From Clostridiales bacterium (lineage in GTDB: Bacteria; Bacillota; Clostridia; Christensenellales; Aristaeellaceae), in assembly GCA_012514225.1 (NCBI GenBank), contig JAAZAQ010000326.1, positions 1-6,894 of the forward strand: a stretch of DNA of 6,894 bases, written 5' to 3'. The notes beneath the pieces are model-generated. The model made no database searches. It had not been told where the DNA came from and was given only the letters and a program-made list of their open reading frames with translations. Positions 5,760-6,894 of this stretch are shown here, piece after piece. The first letter of the stretch is position 1. Each line of letters opens with the position of its first letter. The position numbers and the translations under genes were made by a program.

Positions 5760-6894
5760 ATGAATGAACAAGTGAGGAAGCCGGGGAAACCAAGGGTGCT
5801 TTTTGCGATTCCGAGTTTGGCTGGTGGCGGCGCGGAGAAATTGCTCAACGACCTCATCCCCATGCTGAACAACGGCCAGTACGAGTGCGAGCTCGTCATC
5901 CTGTCGGACCGCAATGAAAAATACCTGGAATCCCTGAAGGCGTCAGGCATCAAAATCACAGTCATGCCATCGACGATCAAATCCCACTGGGAATCATTCC
6001 GCTATCTTCGCAGGCTGATTCGCGAAGGGAACTATGATATCGTACATGCCAACCTGTTCCCGGTCCTGTATTATTGCGCCTTGGCGAAGCTGTTTGGCGG
6101 CGGCCGGGCCCGACTGGTGATGACGGAGCACAGCACCAATAACAGAAGGCGGCACATCCCCTTGCTCAGGCCCATTGAAAAGCTCGTTTACCGGCAGTAT
6201 TCCTACGTGATTTCAATCAGCCAGCAGACGCAGAACATGCTGCTCAAATGGCTGAAGCCATCACCCAGGCGGCTCAAACGGTTTGTCGTGGTCAACAACG
6301 GGGTCCCATTGGCGCGCTTCATCGCCGCTTCCGCCTATCCCAGGAATCAGCTGGTCGCGACGATTCGCGAATCGGACGTGCTGCTGTGCATGGTGGGCAC
6401 ATTTTCCAGGCAAAAGAATCATCTGTTCATGATTGACGTGATGAAAAAGCTTCCGGACAATTACATCCTTTTGCTGGTAGGGGAAGGGAAGCTGCTTGAC
6501 AGCGTGAAAGAGCGCGTCGAGGAGCAGGGGCTGGCGGAAAGGGTGGTTTTCCTTGGCTTTCGGAAGGACGTCGCGGAAATCCTTCACACCATCGACATTT
6601 CTGTCATTCCGTCGTTGTGGGAAGGGTTTGGGCTTGTGGCGATAGAGGCGATGGCGTGCGGCAAGCCGATCGTCATTACCGATGTTCCCGGCTTGTCCGA
6701 CGCTGTCGGTGACTACGCCCTCAAGGCGGGCCTGAACGACGCGGACACATTTGCCTCGCAGATCCTTCGCCTCCAGGACAGCGACGCTTTTTCCGAGTAT
6801 TGCAGCAAATCCAGGGAACGCGCGCTCATCTATGACATCGAGAAAATGAAGCTCGGTTACCAGAAGATCTATGAGAACGTGATGAATGCCGCTG
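5760..6894 (+). CDS. GT4-type (GT-B fold) glycosyltransferase, 3' end cut by window
   Basis: From the ATG at 5760 the frame is open to the window edge, giving 378 complete codons. As GT4 enzymes are usually about 360-400 residues, only a short tail is probably missing. RVLFAIPSLAGGGAEKLL (12-29) is the glycine-rich N-terminal loop, DIVHANLFP (93-101) and TEHS (122-125) lie in the acceptor domain, and VVVNNGV (176-182) leads into the donor domain. VGTFSRQKNH (212-221) supplies phosphate-binding residues, LVGEG is at 239-243, and EGFGLVAIEAMACGKP (288-303) contains the EX7E pair Glu288 and Glu296. This is a cytoplasmic or membrane-associated retaining transferase that adds one sugar to the lipid-linked repeat unit. 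Donor and acceptor are unknown. The coding sequence is visibly poorer in GC than the upstream genes. The start is uncertain: ATGs at 5733 and 5736 are in frame, and an in-frame TAG at 5694-5696 limits the upstream extension. Confidence 0.88.
   Translation, partial: MNEQVRKPGKPRVLFAIPSLAGGGAEKLLNDLIPMLNNGQYECELVILSDRNEKYLESLKASGIKITVMPSTIKSHWESFRYLRRLIREGNYDIVHANLFPVLYYCALAKLFGGGRARLVMTEHSTNNRRRHIPLLRPIEKLVYRQYSYVISISQQTQNMLLKWLKPSPRRLKRFVVVNNGVPLARFIAASAYPRNQLVATIRESDVLLCMVGTFSRQKNHLFMIDVMKKLPDNYILLLVGEGKLLDSVKERVEEQGLAERVVFLGFRKDVAEILHTIDISVIPSLWEGFGLVAIEAMACGKPIVITDVPGLSDAVGDYALKAGLNDADTFASQILRLQDSDAFSEYCSKSRERALIYDIEKMKLGYQKIYENVMNAA

Noticed and set aside
1..6894. A wholly new defence, mobile or regulatory system
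   Set aside because: Every gene fits a recognised polysaccharide-biosynthesis family. There are no transposase, integrase, toxin, nuclease, CRISPR or RNA-element signals in the window.

Overview
The window is a strictly plus-strand, densely packed stretch of a surface-polysaccharide (capsule, exopolysaccharide or O-antigen-like) biosynthesis locus. It holds seven genes, the first cut at its 5' end and the last cut at its 3' end. No RNA genes, insertion sequences, CRISPR arrays or terminators are visible. The organism cannot be named. High GC in the first 5.6 kb, purine-rich Shine-Dalgarno sequences (GGAGG, AAGGAG) ahead of nearly every gene, ATGA start/stop overlaps, and an epimerase signature that I associate from memory with clostridial homologues lean towards a high-GC Firmicute/Clostridia-type bacterium. 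This is a low-confidence inference, and a Gram-negative host is not excluded.

Layout: (1) positions 1-497, C-terminal 164 residues of a left-handed beta-helix O-acyltransferase; (2) 494-1801, a Wzx-like polysaccharide flippase with about 12 membrane segments; (3) 1798-2874, a non-hydrolysing UDP-sugar 2-epimerase; (4) 2888-3994, a Gfo/Idh/MocA sugar-nucleotide dehydrogenase of the WbpB/WlbA type; (5) 3987-4556, a hexapeptide-repeat N-acetyltransferase of the WbpD/WlbB type; (6) 4558-5685, a DegT/DnrJ/EryC1 PLP aminotransferase of the WbpE/WlbC type; (7) about 5760 to the end, a GT4-type glycosyltransferase. The first six genes overlap or are separated by at most 13 bases, so they look like one transcription unit with translational coupling.

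Genes 3-6 together match the known route to UDP-2,3-diacetamido-2,3-dideoxy-D-mannuronic acid (UDP-ManNAc3NAcA). In that route UDP-GlcNAcA is oxidised at C3 (gene 4), transaminated (gene 6), N-acetylated (gene 5) and epimerised at C2 (gene 3). The enzyme that makes UDP-GlcNAcA (WbpA, UDP-GlcNAc 6-dehydrogenase) is not in the window. The flippase, O-acyltransferase and glycosyltransferase would build, decorate and export the repeat unit that contains this sugar.

The most notable non-genic signal is a sharp change in base composition and codon use. It starts near the 3' end of the aminotransferase gene (about 5630) and continues through the glycosyltransferase, suggesting that two modules of different origin meet there. 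The pathway itself is known. The less ordinary points are the divergent epimerase active-site-region motifs, the cysteine-rich tail of the N-acetyltransferase, and the composition boundary.
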